Positions 1 through 8,407 of a stretch of DNA of 24,886 nucleotides are shown in pieces; positions within the stretch are counted from its first letter, which is position 1; every line of letters starts with the position of its first letter. Location: positions 1-24,886 of the forward strand of contig CALZIH010000012.1 of NCBI GenBank assembly GCA_945787305.1. Direction: 5' to 3'. The notes below the pieces were generated by a model that saw nothing but the letters and a program-made list of their open reading frames with translations, did no database searches and was not told the origin of the DNA. The DNA is from an uncultured Desulfobulbaceae bacterium (GTDB lineage: Bacteria > Desulfobacterota > Desulfobulbia > Desulfobulbales > Desulfobulbaceae). Position numbers and translations under genes: made by a program.

Positions 1-186
1 GGGCATCATCTCATCACAGACGATAAGGTCAACCCGGTTACCGTCGATAAACCCCTCTACATCCAGGGGGTCAAGGAAGGCATGCACCTCATAGTTACGG
101 CAGAGGAGAATTTCCAGCTCGGTTAAGATAGGCTGCTCATCGTCAACAAGAACAATAGTTGATTTTTCAAGGGGCTCAGTGTTCAT
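1..186 (-). CDS. Response regulator, receiver domain (partial, cut by window edge)
   Basis: The first 62 codons of a CheY-like receiver domain are visible. The N-terminus carries the acidic pair in IVLVDDEQP (Asp15, Asp16). The predicted phospho-acceptor Asp58 sits in LIVCDEMMP at the end of beta-3, right at the window edge. The gene lies 114 bp downstream of, and on the same strand as, the haem-type sensor kinase at 301-2304, so it is probably its phosphorylation partner. What follows the receiver domain is outside the window, so output type (DNA-binding, HD-GYP, GGDEF or stand-alone) cannot be told. The ATG at 186-184 is the first start in this frame and opens immediately before the domain. 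Confidence 0.9.
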   Translation of the reverse strand, partial: MNTEPLEKSTIVLVDDEQPILTELEILLCRNYEVHAFLDPLDVEGFIDGNRVDLIVCDEMMP

Positions 187-217
187 AACTCAATCACGGT
201 TATTTGTAGTTACGCTA

Positions 218-242
218 CCGTTGCTGCCTGCAGCAATAACGG
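218..242 (-). repeat. Hairpin between kinase and response regulator
   Basis: The sequence TTGCTG-CCTG-CAGCAA forms a 6-bp stem with a 4-nt loop. Flanking CCG/CGG extends it across a 3-nt bulge. No T-tract follows in the minus direction, so it is not a convincing terminator. It could modulate the kinase-to-regulator transcript ratio or stability; this is inference. Confidence 0.4.
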
Positions 243-300
243 TTCGTCAGCAATACTATCAGGAGAGAAGATGTTGTTTGCAACATGCTCTCACACAGAT

Positions 301-2304
301 TCAACTTTCGACCACCTTAAGAAAAACGGTAAAAACGGTTCCCTGGCCGGGATTTGAATCCACCAGGATTTGACCGCCATGGGCTTCGACTATGCGATGA
401 CACAGGTTGAGGCCAAGGCCCATTCCCTTGCCAATGGTTTTGGTTGTAAAAAATGGATCAAAAATCTTGTCCACAATCTCTTGGGAAATACCGTTGCCGT
501 TATCCGCAAATCGAACAGCGATCCCCTTCTTCTCCGCATCATAGGAGGTGGAAATCTTTATCCATGCCTCTTTTCTTGCCAACCCTTTGCTTTCAATCGC
601 ATCCCGGGCGTTAATGATCATGTTGATGAACACCTGTCCGAGTTCCTGGGCCAGGCCCTTGACCTGGGGAAGATTCGGTGCCAGGTCGGCCTCAAGAGTC
701 ATAACGTACTTGATCTGGTTATGGGTCAGGGTTATGGCGTCATGGACAATGGTGTTTACGTCGCAGGTAGAGAATTCCTCGTCGCTATGTGCCATCCTCT
801 TGGTACTGGTAATGATATGATCAATTCGTTCAATGGATTCAATATTACGTTCAGCTATATCGTTGATTGCCCGCAACACCAGATCAAGACGTAACTCTGC
901 CACTTTACTTTTCAATTGACTGCATTCAGGGCACAGCGTTGCCGGGTCGGCGTCAATACAGGGCTGCAGCGCATCGATGAGCTCCCGAACATAGTCGATA
1001 TTCATCTTCAGCCCTTCCATGGAAAAACTGATTGCCTGGGCAGGATTATTAATCTCGTGGGCGATGCCGGCTACCATGGTCCCCAGAGAAACCAGCTTTT
1101 CCTGCTTGATGATCTGCTGTTGGCTGTCAACTAGAGCGCTTTCTGCCTGCTTTCGCTTGGTTACATCTCGAACCATGACGATAAACACCCGCTCTTTGCC
1201 AAACGACATCTCACTGACGCTCATTTCCAGGGGAAACGTCGTATCGTCCTGCCGTTTGCCCTCGAACTCACGCAAACTTCCCTTGGCCCGGGAAAGCGCC
1301 TTCTCGTCCCACTTAAATTCCGAATCACCCAGACCGCCTTTCCCTGCAAGCAAGGTTCCTATCTTGAGACCAACCACATCGACCGGTGCGAGCATAAACA
1401 TTGCTGACGCCGAAGAGTTCAGGGATTCGATATGCCCCTGCGCATCCAGGGTGATGACCCCATCCATCATGTTTTCAATGACCAGCCGGGTCCTGGCCTC
1501 GGCCATTTCCATCCGGCCAATGGATTGCGACACGCTAAAGGATCCAAAAATAATGCCGATCATACCAAACAACCACAACACCCCATGCACAATGGAGTAG
1601 GTGGCTATATTCTTCCGGGAAATCGCCATGAGCGGCGTGAGAGGGATCGAAACACTGATTCCGCCGCGGATATCGCCGGTTTCATATCCTTGGGGAGCAT
1701 GACATTTAAGGCATCCCACCTCGGTGTTCAGTGGTCGCATCAAGCGCAGGTAACGCTCACCGTTGAGCTCTTCTACCGAATTCACCTCTTCAGCACCGCT
1801 TTCAAAGGCTTCCAGAGCACTGGTTTCCCACTCATCCGCCTCGTTTTCAGGACGGATGGGATCCAGGCTGGTGATATGTCCAAACGGTCCGTGCTGTTTG
1901 GTCTGCATTTCATAGACCTGACGGATCATGTACTCAGGATTGACCAGGGTCAAAGCTTGTCCGGCAGCGGTTGTGATTTTATATTCCGGTAGATGTCGCA
2001 GATACGGGTTTGGTGTAGTCTTGTCGGTTACAGGAACAAAGACCCCATGATGACCTGTGGCCCATCGATAATACAAAAAGTCTTTCTCATAGACCGTTTT
2101 TGCCTCATTCAATGCTATTTCAATGGTCTGTTGTTTCTGCAGGCTGATATTCCAGATCAGGGAGGTAGCGATAACCACAGTCCAAGCCGCACCCAGAGCC
2201 ACACCATACCTGGAAATGCCGACGAATCTGGATAACTCACCGCTGATGCCACCGGGCTTACACTTCTCAACGAGCCCAATTAATAGAATGGCGAAGACGG
2301 CCAT
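301..2304 (-). CDS. Haem-type (DUF3365/Tll0287-like) PAS sensor histidine kinase, 5' end disrupted
   Basis: A membrane sensor kinase that would autophosphorylate on His and signal to the response regulator just downstream. Seen in the 667-aa reading: a partial membrane segment at residues 1-12, a second at about 34-55, an extracytoplasmic region at 56-230 with a c-type haem motif CLKCH (Cys198, Cys201, His202) followed by GDIRGGISVSIPL, typical of the DUF3365/Tll0287 family, then a membrane segment at about 235-257. A PAS domain follows (271-385), then HisKA with phospho-acceptor His416 in GIAHEINNP, and HATPase with N-box NMIINARDAI, DNGNGI and GMGLGLN. The haem side is inferred to face the periplasm. 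The first in-frame ATG (2304) starts inside a hydrophobic helix. The natural start is probably the ATG at 2435, in another frame (see that entry). Confidence 0.85.
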   Translation of the reverse strand: MAVFAILLIGLVEKCKPGGISGELSRFVGISRYGVALGAAWTVVIATSLIWNISLQKQQTIEIALNEAKTVYEKDFLYYRWATGHHGVFVPVTDKTTPNPYLRHLPEYKITTAAGQALTLVNPEYMIRQVYEMQTKQHGPFGHITSLDPIRPENEADEWETSALEAFESGAEEVNSVEELNGERYLRLMRPLNTEVGCLKCHAPQGYETGDIRGGISVSIPLTPLMAISRKNIATYSIVHGVLWLFGMIGIIFGSFSVSQSIGRMEMAEARTRLVIENMMDGVITLDAQGHIESLNSSASAMFMLAPVDVVGLKIGTLLAGKGGLGDSEFKWDEKALSRAKGSLREFEGKRQDDTTFPLEMSVSEMSFGKERVFIVMVRDVTKRKQAESALVDSQQQIIKQEKLVSLGTMVAGIAHEINNPAQAISFSMEGLKMNIDYVRELIDALQPCIDADPATLCPECSQLKSKVAELRLDLVLRAINDIAERNIESIERIDHIITSTKRMAHSDEEFSTCDVNTIVHDAITLTHNQIKYVMTLEADLAPNLPQVKGLAQELGQVFINMIINARDAIESKGLARKEAWIKISTSYDAEKKGIAVRFADNGNGISQEIVDKIFDPFFTTKTIGKGMGLGLNLCHRIVEAHGGQILVDSNPGQGTVFTVFLKVVES

Positions 2305-2318
2305 TACCCCACCAACGA

Positions 2319-2435
2319 TCAGGTGACCGGTATCAAAGTAGGCGATGTCAGGGGGAGGAAGACATCAACAACGGCATTTATGTTGGCTACCGCTAGTATT
2401 GCGCCAGTATAAGAAATGATTTTAATTGGTCTCAT
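2319..2435 (-). pseudogene. Frameshifted 5' end of the haem-type kinase gene
   Basis: An ATG at 2435 opens a frame reading MRPIKIISYTGAILAVAN and then NAVVDVFLP. It stops at 2319-2321 after 38 codons. At the G5 run (2351-2355, C5 in the coding sense) the downstream kinase frame takes over with PPDIAYFDTGHLIVGG and leads straight into the kinase's first membrane helix at codon 1 (MAVFAILL). Inserting one C in the run joins the two frames into a normal two-helix N-terminus. The phrase YFD..HLIVGG resembles the N-terminal membrane module of related sensor kinases, as I recall it. Either the homopolymer was miscounted in sequencing or assembly, or the gene carries a real frameshift. It starts 54 bp after the stop of the sigma54 activator, consistent with an operon. 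Confidence 0.65.
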
Positions 2436-2489
2436 GCAATCAGAATCCGTTGCTGTACATTTTCGGCATAAGGAAGAAAAGCAGGTTGC

Positions 2490-4922
2490 TTATACATTGC
2501 CTAAATCGGCCTCGCTGCCGTATGCCTTGAGTTTACGGCGCAGGGTATCTTTGGAGATGCCAAGTTCCCGGCAGGTCTTCATCTTTTTATTCTTATTGCG
2601 CTTAAGTGCTTCAAGGATGGCCTGTTTTTCAATGTCCGCCAGGCTCATGATCCCGATCTGTGGCTTCTTCGTATCACCGGCATGAAAGATTTCAGGCAGA
2701 TGCTGGGGAAGGATCAATGTTTCCCGGCAGAGGATAAATGTATGTTCAATGATATTTTCCAGCTCACGGATATTGCCTGGATATTCATAATGCATCAGGA
2801 TGTCTAATGCCTCTTTGGAAATGCCCTGCACGTTCTTTTTGCGCTGTCGATTAAACTTGTCGATAAAATGATCAATCAACAAAGGGAGGTCTTCCATCCT
2901 GTCCCTGAGCGGGGGCAACTCTATGCCAACTACATTGAGACGATAATACAGATCCTCCCGAAACTGGTTGTTGGCAACCATTTCCTCAAGATTCTTGTTG
3001 GTTGCGGTGATGATTCGAACATCGGCATTGACGGGAACATTGGAGCCAAGGGGTTCATACACCCTCGCTTGCAGCACCCGCAGCAACTTGACCTGCATTG
3101 CCGGTGAAATATCTCCGATTTCATCCAAAAACAGGGTCCCGCCTTCGGCAACGGCAAACCGGCCTTTTCTGTCTTTACGGGCATCGGTAAAGGCACCGGC
3201 CTTATAGCCGAACAACTCGGACTCCAACAGGGTATCAGGCAGGGCGCCGCTGTTCACGGTAACAAACGGTTTGTCCTTCCTGGTGCTTAATTGATGGATC
3301 GCCTGAGCAATCAACTCCTTGCCGGTACCGGACTCACCGAGTATCAGGATAGTGCTCTCACTCTGGGCAAAAGCCGGCAACACCGAGAGTATGTTCTTCA
3401 TCCTCGGACTGCTGCTGATGATTCCGGTTTTTTCACTCTCCTCGGATAATTGTTTACGCAGCTTGGTTACTTCCGACAGATCCTTAAAGGTTTCGACCCC
3501 GCCGATAATATTGCCGTCCTCATCCATGAGGGCTGTTGAACTGACACTGACGGGAATTTCTTGTCCGTCTTTGCCCTTAATAAGAATGTCATACGCATCC
3601 ACCCGAGACCGGTCTCTGATGGCTTTGGACAAGGGACAGCGGGTTGCACACACTGAGGCGTGAAAAATATCGCGGCATTTGCTGCCTATCACCTCCTGGC
3701 TCGTATACCCGGTGATTTTTTCCGCAGCCCTGTTGAACGAGGTGATGATAAAATTCCTATCAACGGTAAAAACACCATCGGCAACGCTGTCGAGAATGTA
3801 CTGCTTTTCAAGTTGATTGGTGATATCCCTGAAGGTCTGCACCATGCCGAGAACCCGCTGATCATTATCGGTAATGGGAACGCTGCTCATGGAAACGGGA
3901 ACGATCCGATCATCCTTTACCTTCAGGTATAAGTTCTTGTCTACCCATTGTTCCGGAGTGTTGAGGGGAGACTGCAGCTCCCCTTCCCGGACCTCGCAGT
4001 CACTGGAACTCAGGAGATCATGACACGAGCTGCCCAGTGCATCATCCTGCGCGTAACCGGTAATGCGGGCCGCGGCATGGTTAAACGAGGTTATTTTTCC
4101 CTGTGTATCGACGGTGAAAACACCATCCACCACATGGTCCAGTATGAGATTGGTCTGCAGGCGATCGGTATTATCACGAAAGCTCTCAACCCCGCCAAAA
4201 ATCTGTCCCCTGGCATCTAGCAGCGGGGCCGCACTGACACTGACCGGCAGGATCAGGCCGGTCTTGGTTTCCATATACACGCATTCTTCGGTGGCCGGCT
4301 TACCGCTCTCGATCGCCTGGGCAAGTGCTGTCTCCGAATCGTACACCTTTTTTTGCAGCCGTAAGGCCTTGGCAAAATGTTTGCCCAGCACCTCCTCCTG
4401 CCTATATCCCGTGAGTTGTTCCGCTGCCTTGTTAAACAGTGTTATTTTATAGTCCAGATCGACGGTGAACACGCCGTCAAAGATTGAGTCCAAAATCAAT
4501 TGTCGGTGAAAAATATCGGTTATTTCCTGAAAAGACTGCATGGCACCGACAACCATCCCTGACTTATCTATCAAGGGAGAGGCACTTGCCAACACCGGCA
4601 CCATCACACCCTGCACGGTAATATGGCGCATGAGCCGCTCCTGGGGCCTGGCCGTAATCATGACCTGGGCGACCAGGCAAAACTCATCCTTGGTCGGGGT
4701 GGTGAACAGCTCCGTACAGATCTTACCAATTGCTTCGGTTTCGGAAATACCGGTAATTGTTTCCGCAGCCTTGTTAAAAGAAGTAACCTTCAGGTCGGGA
4801 TCAACAGTGAAAACACCAGAGGTCAGATTATCGAGAATGAGTTTACGTTGAATGGCATCGGAAAAAATACCGGAGGTCAAACGATGCAGCGTATTAATAA
4901 CCTGGGATATATTTTCGTCCAT
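2490..4922 (-). CDS. Sigma54-dependent activator with four tandem PAS domains
   Basis: An NtrC-type enhancer-binding protein (810 aa), cytoplasmic. Four PAS domains repeat about every 115 residues, each opening with ILD followed by GVFTVD (starts near residues 29, 143, 260, 376). The AAA+ domain follows with Walker A GESGTGKE (529-536), Walker B GGTLFLDE (594-601) and the arginine-finger region REDLYYRL. The C-terminus is a Fis-type helix-turn-helix (about 780-801, TCRELGISKDTLRRKL). The sigma54-contact loop reads GAFTDA (576-581) rather than the usual GAFTGA. Cysteines recur at equivalent places in PAS1 (C69, C82), PAS3 (C300, C309) and PAS4 (C416, C425, C429), suggesting redox or metal/cofactor sensing by inference. 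It has no receiver domain, so it is not a classical phosphorelay target. It lies directly upstream of the haem-type kinase. Confidence 0.93.
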   Translation of the reverse strand: MDENISQVINTLHRLTSGIFSDAIQRKLILDNLTSGVFTVDPDLKVTSFNKAAETITGISETEAIGKICTELFTTPTKDEFCLVAQVMITARPQERLMRHITVQGVMVPVLASASPLIDKSGMVVGAMQSFQEITDIFHRQLILDSIFDGVFTVDLDYKITLFNKAAEQLTGYRQEEVLGKHFAKALRLQKKVYDSETALAQAIESGKPATEECVYMETKTGLILPVSVSAAPLLDARGQIFGGVESFRDNTDRLQTNLILDHVVDGVFTVDTQGKITSFNHAAARITGYAQDDALGSSCHDLLSSSDCEVREGELQSPLNTPEQWVDKNLYLKVKDDRIVPVSMSSVPITDNDQRVLGMVQTFRDITNQLEKQYILDSVADGVFTVDRNFIITSFNRAAEKITGYTSQEVIGSKCRDIFHASVCATRCPLSKAIRDRSRVDAYDILIKGKDGQEIPVSVSSTALMDEDGNIIGGVETFKDLSEVTKLRKQLSEESEKTGIISSSPRMKNILSVLPAFAQSESTILILGESGTGKELIAQAIHQLSTRKDKPFVTVNSGALPDTLLESELFGYKAGAFTDARKDRKGRFAVAEGGTLFLDEIGDISPAMQVKLLRVLQARVYEPLGSNVPVNADVRIITATNKNLEEMVANNQFREDLYYRLNVVGIELPPLRDRMEDLPLLIDHFIDKFNRQRKKNVQGISKEALDILMHYEYPGNIRELENIIEHTFILCRETLILPQHLPEIFHAGDTKKPQIGIMSLADIEKQAILEALKRNKNKKMKTCRELGISKDTLRRKLKAYGSEADLGNV

Positions 4923-4992
4923 GACAACCCGTTAATCAGTTGAAAAAAGGAAGACGGCTGAACAGCCAATCACAAGAAATAAACGATGAATT

Positions 4993-5021
4993 GGTATACA
5001 TTATCCATGGTGGGCTGTCAA
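4993..5021 (-). promoter_or_regulatory. Candidate sigma70 promoter for the PAS/sigma54-activator operon
   Basis: On the minus strand a perfect -35 TTGACA (5021-5016) is followed after exactly 17 bp by TATACC (4998-4993), which matches 4 of 6 -10 positions. The predicted start is near 4986, giving a leader of about 64 nt before the ATG at 4922. The match is by eye only. Confidence 0.45.
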
Positions 5022-5202
5022 GGTTCCCACTATTTCGCATAAAATAGCTTTCAACCCGCACTTTAATGTTAACCTGCGACCTGGGCAGTATCAGAATGTA
5101 TATCTGGCGGGTACAACACGTTGACAAGACATAAGGTGGTGACGTTACGGCTTGAAAATTAGGAGATAAGGTAAGGCGTTGCCACGATTATTCAAAAAGA
5201 CA

Positions 5203-6039
5203 TCAACTCTCCAACAGGGAACTGTAATCCTCATCTGTGGTAAACGTGTGCTCTGGTGCCGGAAACATGCTGCTCTGTACTTCTTCCTGAAAAAGAGAAA
5301 CCGCATCTTTCATCCGTGGTGCCAGATTTAGATATTTTTTCGCAAAGCTGGGGGTGAACTCTTCAAACAGACCGAACATATCGTTGGTGACCAGTACCTG
5401 ACCATCACAATGCGGTCCTGCACCGATTCCGATGGTCGGGATGCCTACCCCGCGGCTGATCACTTCGGCCAGTGAACCGGGAATGCATTCAAGAACCAAG
5501 GCAAATGCACCGGCCTCTTCCAAGGCCCTGGCATCAGCCAGCATCTTGCGTCCGGCCTCAAGCCCTTTCCCCTGGATCTTAAAACCGCCAAGCTGACCGG
5601 CAGTCTGCGGGGTCACGCCCAGATGCCCCATGACCGGCACGCCGGCACGAACCAAGGCACAAACTTCGGCACAGACAGTTTCCCCGCCTTCAAGCTTGAC
5701 CGCGTCACAGCCTGCTTCTTTTAAAAACCGCACACCGTTATTTACTGTTTCCCGTAGATCGACCAGATAGGAACCAAAAGGCATATCGGCAATCACAAGG
5801 GCCGATTTACGACCCCGGCTGACAGCCGCCGCATGATGAAGCATCTGCTCCATGGTCACCGGTACCGTTGAGTCAAGCCCAAGGACTACCATCCCCAGAG
5901 AATCGCCTACCATAAGGATATCGACACCGCTCTGGTCAAGCAATGCAGCCATGGGTGCATCATAGGCAGTAAGGACGGTAATTTTCTGGCGGCCTCCTTT
6001 CATGAGCCGGATGTCTTTGACGGTACGCTTCTTGCCCAC
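5203..6039 (-). CDS. panB: 3-methyl-2-oxobutanoate hydroxymethyltransferase (ketopantoate hydroxymethyltransferase)
   Basis: Transfers a hydroxymethyl group from 5,10-methylene-tetrahydrofolate to alpha-ketoisovalerate, the first committed step of pantothenate/CoA synthesis; cytoplasmic, metal-dependent. Hallmarks: ITVLTAYDAP near the N-terminus, VGDSLGMV with the metal Asp, VKLEGG, VMGHLGVTPQ with a catalytic-region His, the LVLECIP Glu, and IGIGAGPHCDGQVLV. An ATG at 6090 would add 17 poorly structured residues. I choose the GTG at 6039-6037 because GGAGG lies 5 nt upstream and MGKKRTVKDIRLMK matches usual PanB starts, giving 278 aa. The gene is 126 bp downstream of ruvB on the same strand with no clear terminator between, so it may be the tail of the ruv transcript. 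No panC or panD is visible nearby. Confidence 0.95.
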   Translation of the reverse strand: MGKKRTVKDIRLMKGGRQKITVLTAYDAPMAALLDQSGVDILMVGDSLGMVVLGLDSTVPVTMEQMLHHAAAVSRGRKSALVIADMPFGSYLVDLRETVNNGVRFLKEAGCDAVKLEGGETVCAEVCALVRAGVPVMGHLGVTPQTAGQLGGFKIQGKGLEAGRKMLADARALEEAGAFALVLECIPGSLAEVISRGVGIPTIGIGAGPHCDGQVLVTNDMFGLFEEFTPSFAKKYLNLAPRMKDAVSLFQEEVQSSMFPAPEHTFTTDEDYSSLLES

Positions 6040-6165
6040 TTTTTCCTCCCCCGAGTTATGAGCCCGATGATTAATGGTATTTTCGCCCAATCGCGGCGTT
6101 ATACTGAAAATAAAACCTCAGAGTCTACGCTTGTCATGAACGAAAATCCCCATTAATCAACAACC

Positions 6166-7224
6166 TCATTTTTCCTGATCAAAAAGGCCGGGTTGCCTCA
6201 TTCCGGCAACCTGCATTGGTCGATCAAAATGCTCATACGCGCCCACTGTCGCCATTCGTCCTCTGGGTGTACGAACCAAAAACCCGGACTGGATAAGAAA
6301 GGGTTCATACACGTCCTCCAGGGTGTTTTTCTCCTCACAGACAGCTGTCGCCAAGGTATCAAGCCCGATGGGCCCGCCCTGAAACTTGTCAATCAGGGTC
6401 AGCAGGATCCGCCGGTCCATTTCATCCAAACCAAAACGATCAACAGCCAGCATATTGAGGGCATCATCGGCCACCGAGCGGGAAATAATCTTGTGACCGC
6501 CGACCTCGGAAAAATCACGGACTCGTCGCAACAACCGGTTGGCAATCCGAGGAGTGCCTCGGGAACGCCGACCAAGCTCCATCGCGCCCTCATCATCTAT
6601 GCCGATACCGAAGAGTTTTGCAGAGCGCTTGACAATACGTACCAACTCCTCGGGGTTATAAAATTCAAGCCTGAGGATGACGCCGAAACGATCTCGAAGC
6701 GGCGGGGTCAGCAAACCGGTGCGTGTAGTTGCGCCAACCAGCGTAAAGCGGGGCAAATCCATTTTGACAGATCTCGCGCCAGGTCCCTGCCCGATAACAA
6801 GATCCAGCTGATAATCCTCCATGGCTGGATAAAGGATTTCTTCAACCACATGGTTCAGGCGATGTATTTCATCAATAAAGAGGACATCGCCGCTTTGCAG
6901 ACTGGTGAGAATGGCAGCCAGATCTCCGGGTTTTTCGATAACCGGCCCGGAGGTCACCTTGATACTGGTCTCCATCTCCTGGGCGATGATATAGGCCATG
7001 GTGGTCTTGCCCAGGCCGGGAAAGCCGTGAAAAAGGACATGATCCAGGGCTTCACCCCGCTGGAGGGCAGCCTGGATAAAAATGCGCAGGCTTTTCTTGA
7101 CCTGCTCCTGACCGATATACTGATCAAGGCGACGTGGACGGACATCAACGCCTGATGCGACATCCCCGTCCTGCTCATCCCCTGCTACGAGCCGTTTACC
7201 GGTTATCTCTTCTTCAAAATTCAT
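6166..7224 (-). CDS. ruvB: Holliday junction branch migration ATPase RuvB
   Basis: Hexameric AAA+ motor that, loaded by RuvA, drives branch migration of Holliday junctions. The 352-aa protein has the usual RuvB order: DVRPRRLDQYIGQ at the N-terminus, Walker A GFPGLGKTT, Walker B DVLFIDEIHRL, sensor 1 with GATTRTGLLTPPLRDRFG (including the arginine finger), sensor 2 GTPRIANRLLRRVRD, and a C-terminal winged helix with RTPRGR. The Walker A has Phe where most homologues have Pro (GPPG), which should be tolerated. It sits 30 bp downstream of ruvA. An AAGGAG lies rather far (about 16 nt) from the ATG, so the start could be slightly off. Confidence 0.98.
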   Translation of the reverse strand: MNFEEEITGKRLVAGDEQDGDVASGVDVRPRRLDQYIGQEQVKKSLRIFIQAALQRGEALDHVLFHGFPGLGKTTMAYIIAQEMETSIKVTSGPVIEKPGDLAAILTSLQSGDVLFIDEIHRLNHVVEEILYPAMEDYQLDLVIGQGPGARSVKMDLPRFTLVGATTRTGLLTPPLRDRFGVILRLEFYNPEELVRIVKRSAKLFGIGIDDEGAMELGRRSRGTPRIANRLLRRVRDFSEVGGHKIISRSVADDALNMLAVDRFGLDEMDRRILLTLIDKFQGGPIGLDTLATAVCEEKNTLEDVYEPFLIQSGFLVRTPRGRMATVGAYEHFDRPMQVAGMRQPGLFDQEK

Positions 7225-7254
7225 TACTTATTGTCCAGGGCTCCTTGGGAAATT

Positions 7255-7875
7255 TCAGGCAAGGTTCTGCAGGGCAAGACGAATCAGTTCTTCCACCTTC
7301 ATCGCTGCAGCAGCCTCGGGATCCCGCTGCTGAAGAGTTCGCAGGGCCTGCCAGGCCGTACTGCGTGGATAGCCGAGATTGATCAGGGCGGAAGCCGCAT
7401 CCTGCATGGCAAACCCCTCAACTGCGGCCTCGGACCCGGCCACGGTGCCAGCTACAGAGGCTTCGACTGCAAAGCCGCCAACCTTTTCACTCAGCTCCAT
7501 GCAAAGGCGCTGGGCAGTCTTTTTGCCAACCCCGGACAGCGTCGTCAGTCGGGCAATATCCTTACAACTGATTGCCTGGCATAGCTCTCCGGCACTGATA
7601 CCGGAAAGAATACCCATTGCCAGCTTTGGACCAATGCCGGAGACGGAATTAAGCAGAACAAAAAGTTCCTTTTCTTCCTGTTCGCAGAAACCATACAAGG
7701 TGATGGCATCCTCGCGCACATTGGTCTGCACCAGCAGGAAAGCCTCTTCGCCAACAGGTGGCAAGGCATCATAGCTACGACTGGAAATCATGACCTCGTA
7801 GCCAACGCCCTGAACATCCAGAATCAATGAGCTGGTCTGCTTGACAAATATTTTTCCGCTGAGCGAGGCTATCAT
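7255..7875 (-). CDS. ruvA: Holliday junction DNA helicase subunit RuvA
   Basis: Tetrameric junction-binding subunit that holds the Holliday junction in square-planar form and recruits RuvB. The 206-aa protein begins MIASLSGKIF and has the OB-fold with GVGYEV, then helix-hairpin-helix motifs VSGIGPKLAMGIL and LSGVGKKTAQRLCMEL (the GxGxKTA signature). A flexible Ala/Gly-rich linker follows (about 135-155), then the C-terminal RuvB-binding domain DAASALINLGYPRSTAWQAL. It lies between ruvC (41 bp upstream) and ruvB in a conserved ruvCAB order. Confidence 0.98.
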   Translation of the reverse strand: MIASLSGKIFVKQTSSLILDVQGVGYEVMISSRSYDALPPVGEEAFLLVQTNVREDAITLYGFCEQEEKELFVLLNSVSGIGPKLAMGILSGISAGELCQAISCKDIARLTTLSGVGKKTAQRLCMELSEKVGGFAVEASVAGTVAGSEAAVEGFAMQDAASALINLGYPRSTAWQALRTLQQRDPEAAAAMKVEELIRLALQNLA

Positions 7876-7916
7876 TAAACAGGTCTAGGTAACAGAGATA
7901 AACGATCAGAAAATAT

Positions 7917-8402
7917 TCAACCGACAAAAGGAGTGGCATGGACATGATTCGCATGGCAAATAGCCACCGCAAGGGCATCGGCCGCATCAGAAGTCGGCAA
8001 GGCACTGAGTTCAAGCAAGACCCTGACCATTTCCTGCACCTGGCTTTTCTCGGCCTGCCCGTAGCCAACCACTGACTGTTTGACCTTCCTTGGCGTATAA
8101 TCGACAACTGGAATCTGCTTCTGACGAGCAGCGACAACGGCAGCTCCGCGAGCCTGTCCCAACTTCAAAGCGGAACGGGGGTTATGGGCCACAAACAGAT
8201 CTTCCACCGCAGCTACTTCCGGCCGATATTGTTCAATAACCTTAGCCAATCCTTCAAAAATCATAAAAAGCCGTCGGGAAAAATCAGTTTCTGTTTCCAT
8301 ACGAATGGTACCACAGGTAATAAAACCGATCTCAGATCCCCGACAGGTAATGACGCCGTATCCGGTAACCCGCGAACCGGGATCAATACCGATGATTCGC
8401 AT
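7917..8402 (-). CDS. ruvC: Crossover junction endodeoxyribonuclease RuvC
   Basis: Dimeric, metal-dependent resolvase that nicks Holliday junctions symmetrically. The acidic residues expected of the RNase H fold are all present: Asp7 in GIDPGSRVTGYG, Glu in AAVEDLF, and the two Asp in SDAADALAVAICH near the C-terminus. Length (161 aa) is typical. The ATG at 8402 is 5 nt after the yebC stop, which indicates translational coupling in a yebC-ruvC-ruvA-ruvB unit. Confidence 0.98.
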   Translation of the reverse strand: MRIIGIDPGSRVTGYGVITCRGSEIGFITCGTIRMETETDFSRRLFMIFEGLAKVIEQYRPEVAAVEDLFVAHNPRSALKLGQARGAAVVAARQKQIPVVDYTPRKVKQSVVGYGQAEKSQVQEMVRVLLELSALPTSDAADALAVAICHANHVHATPFVG

Positions 8403-8407
8403 TCTTT

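Noticed and set aside
4936..5127. 63-codon minus-strand frame in the gap before the sigma54 activator
   Set aside because: It runs across the likely promoter, has no ribosome site and no recognisable sequence.
6193..7155. 320-codon plus-strand frame opposite ruvB
   Set aside because: It is antisense to an unmistakable ruvB, with no recognisable domain and no ribosome site; a product of codon periodicity.
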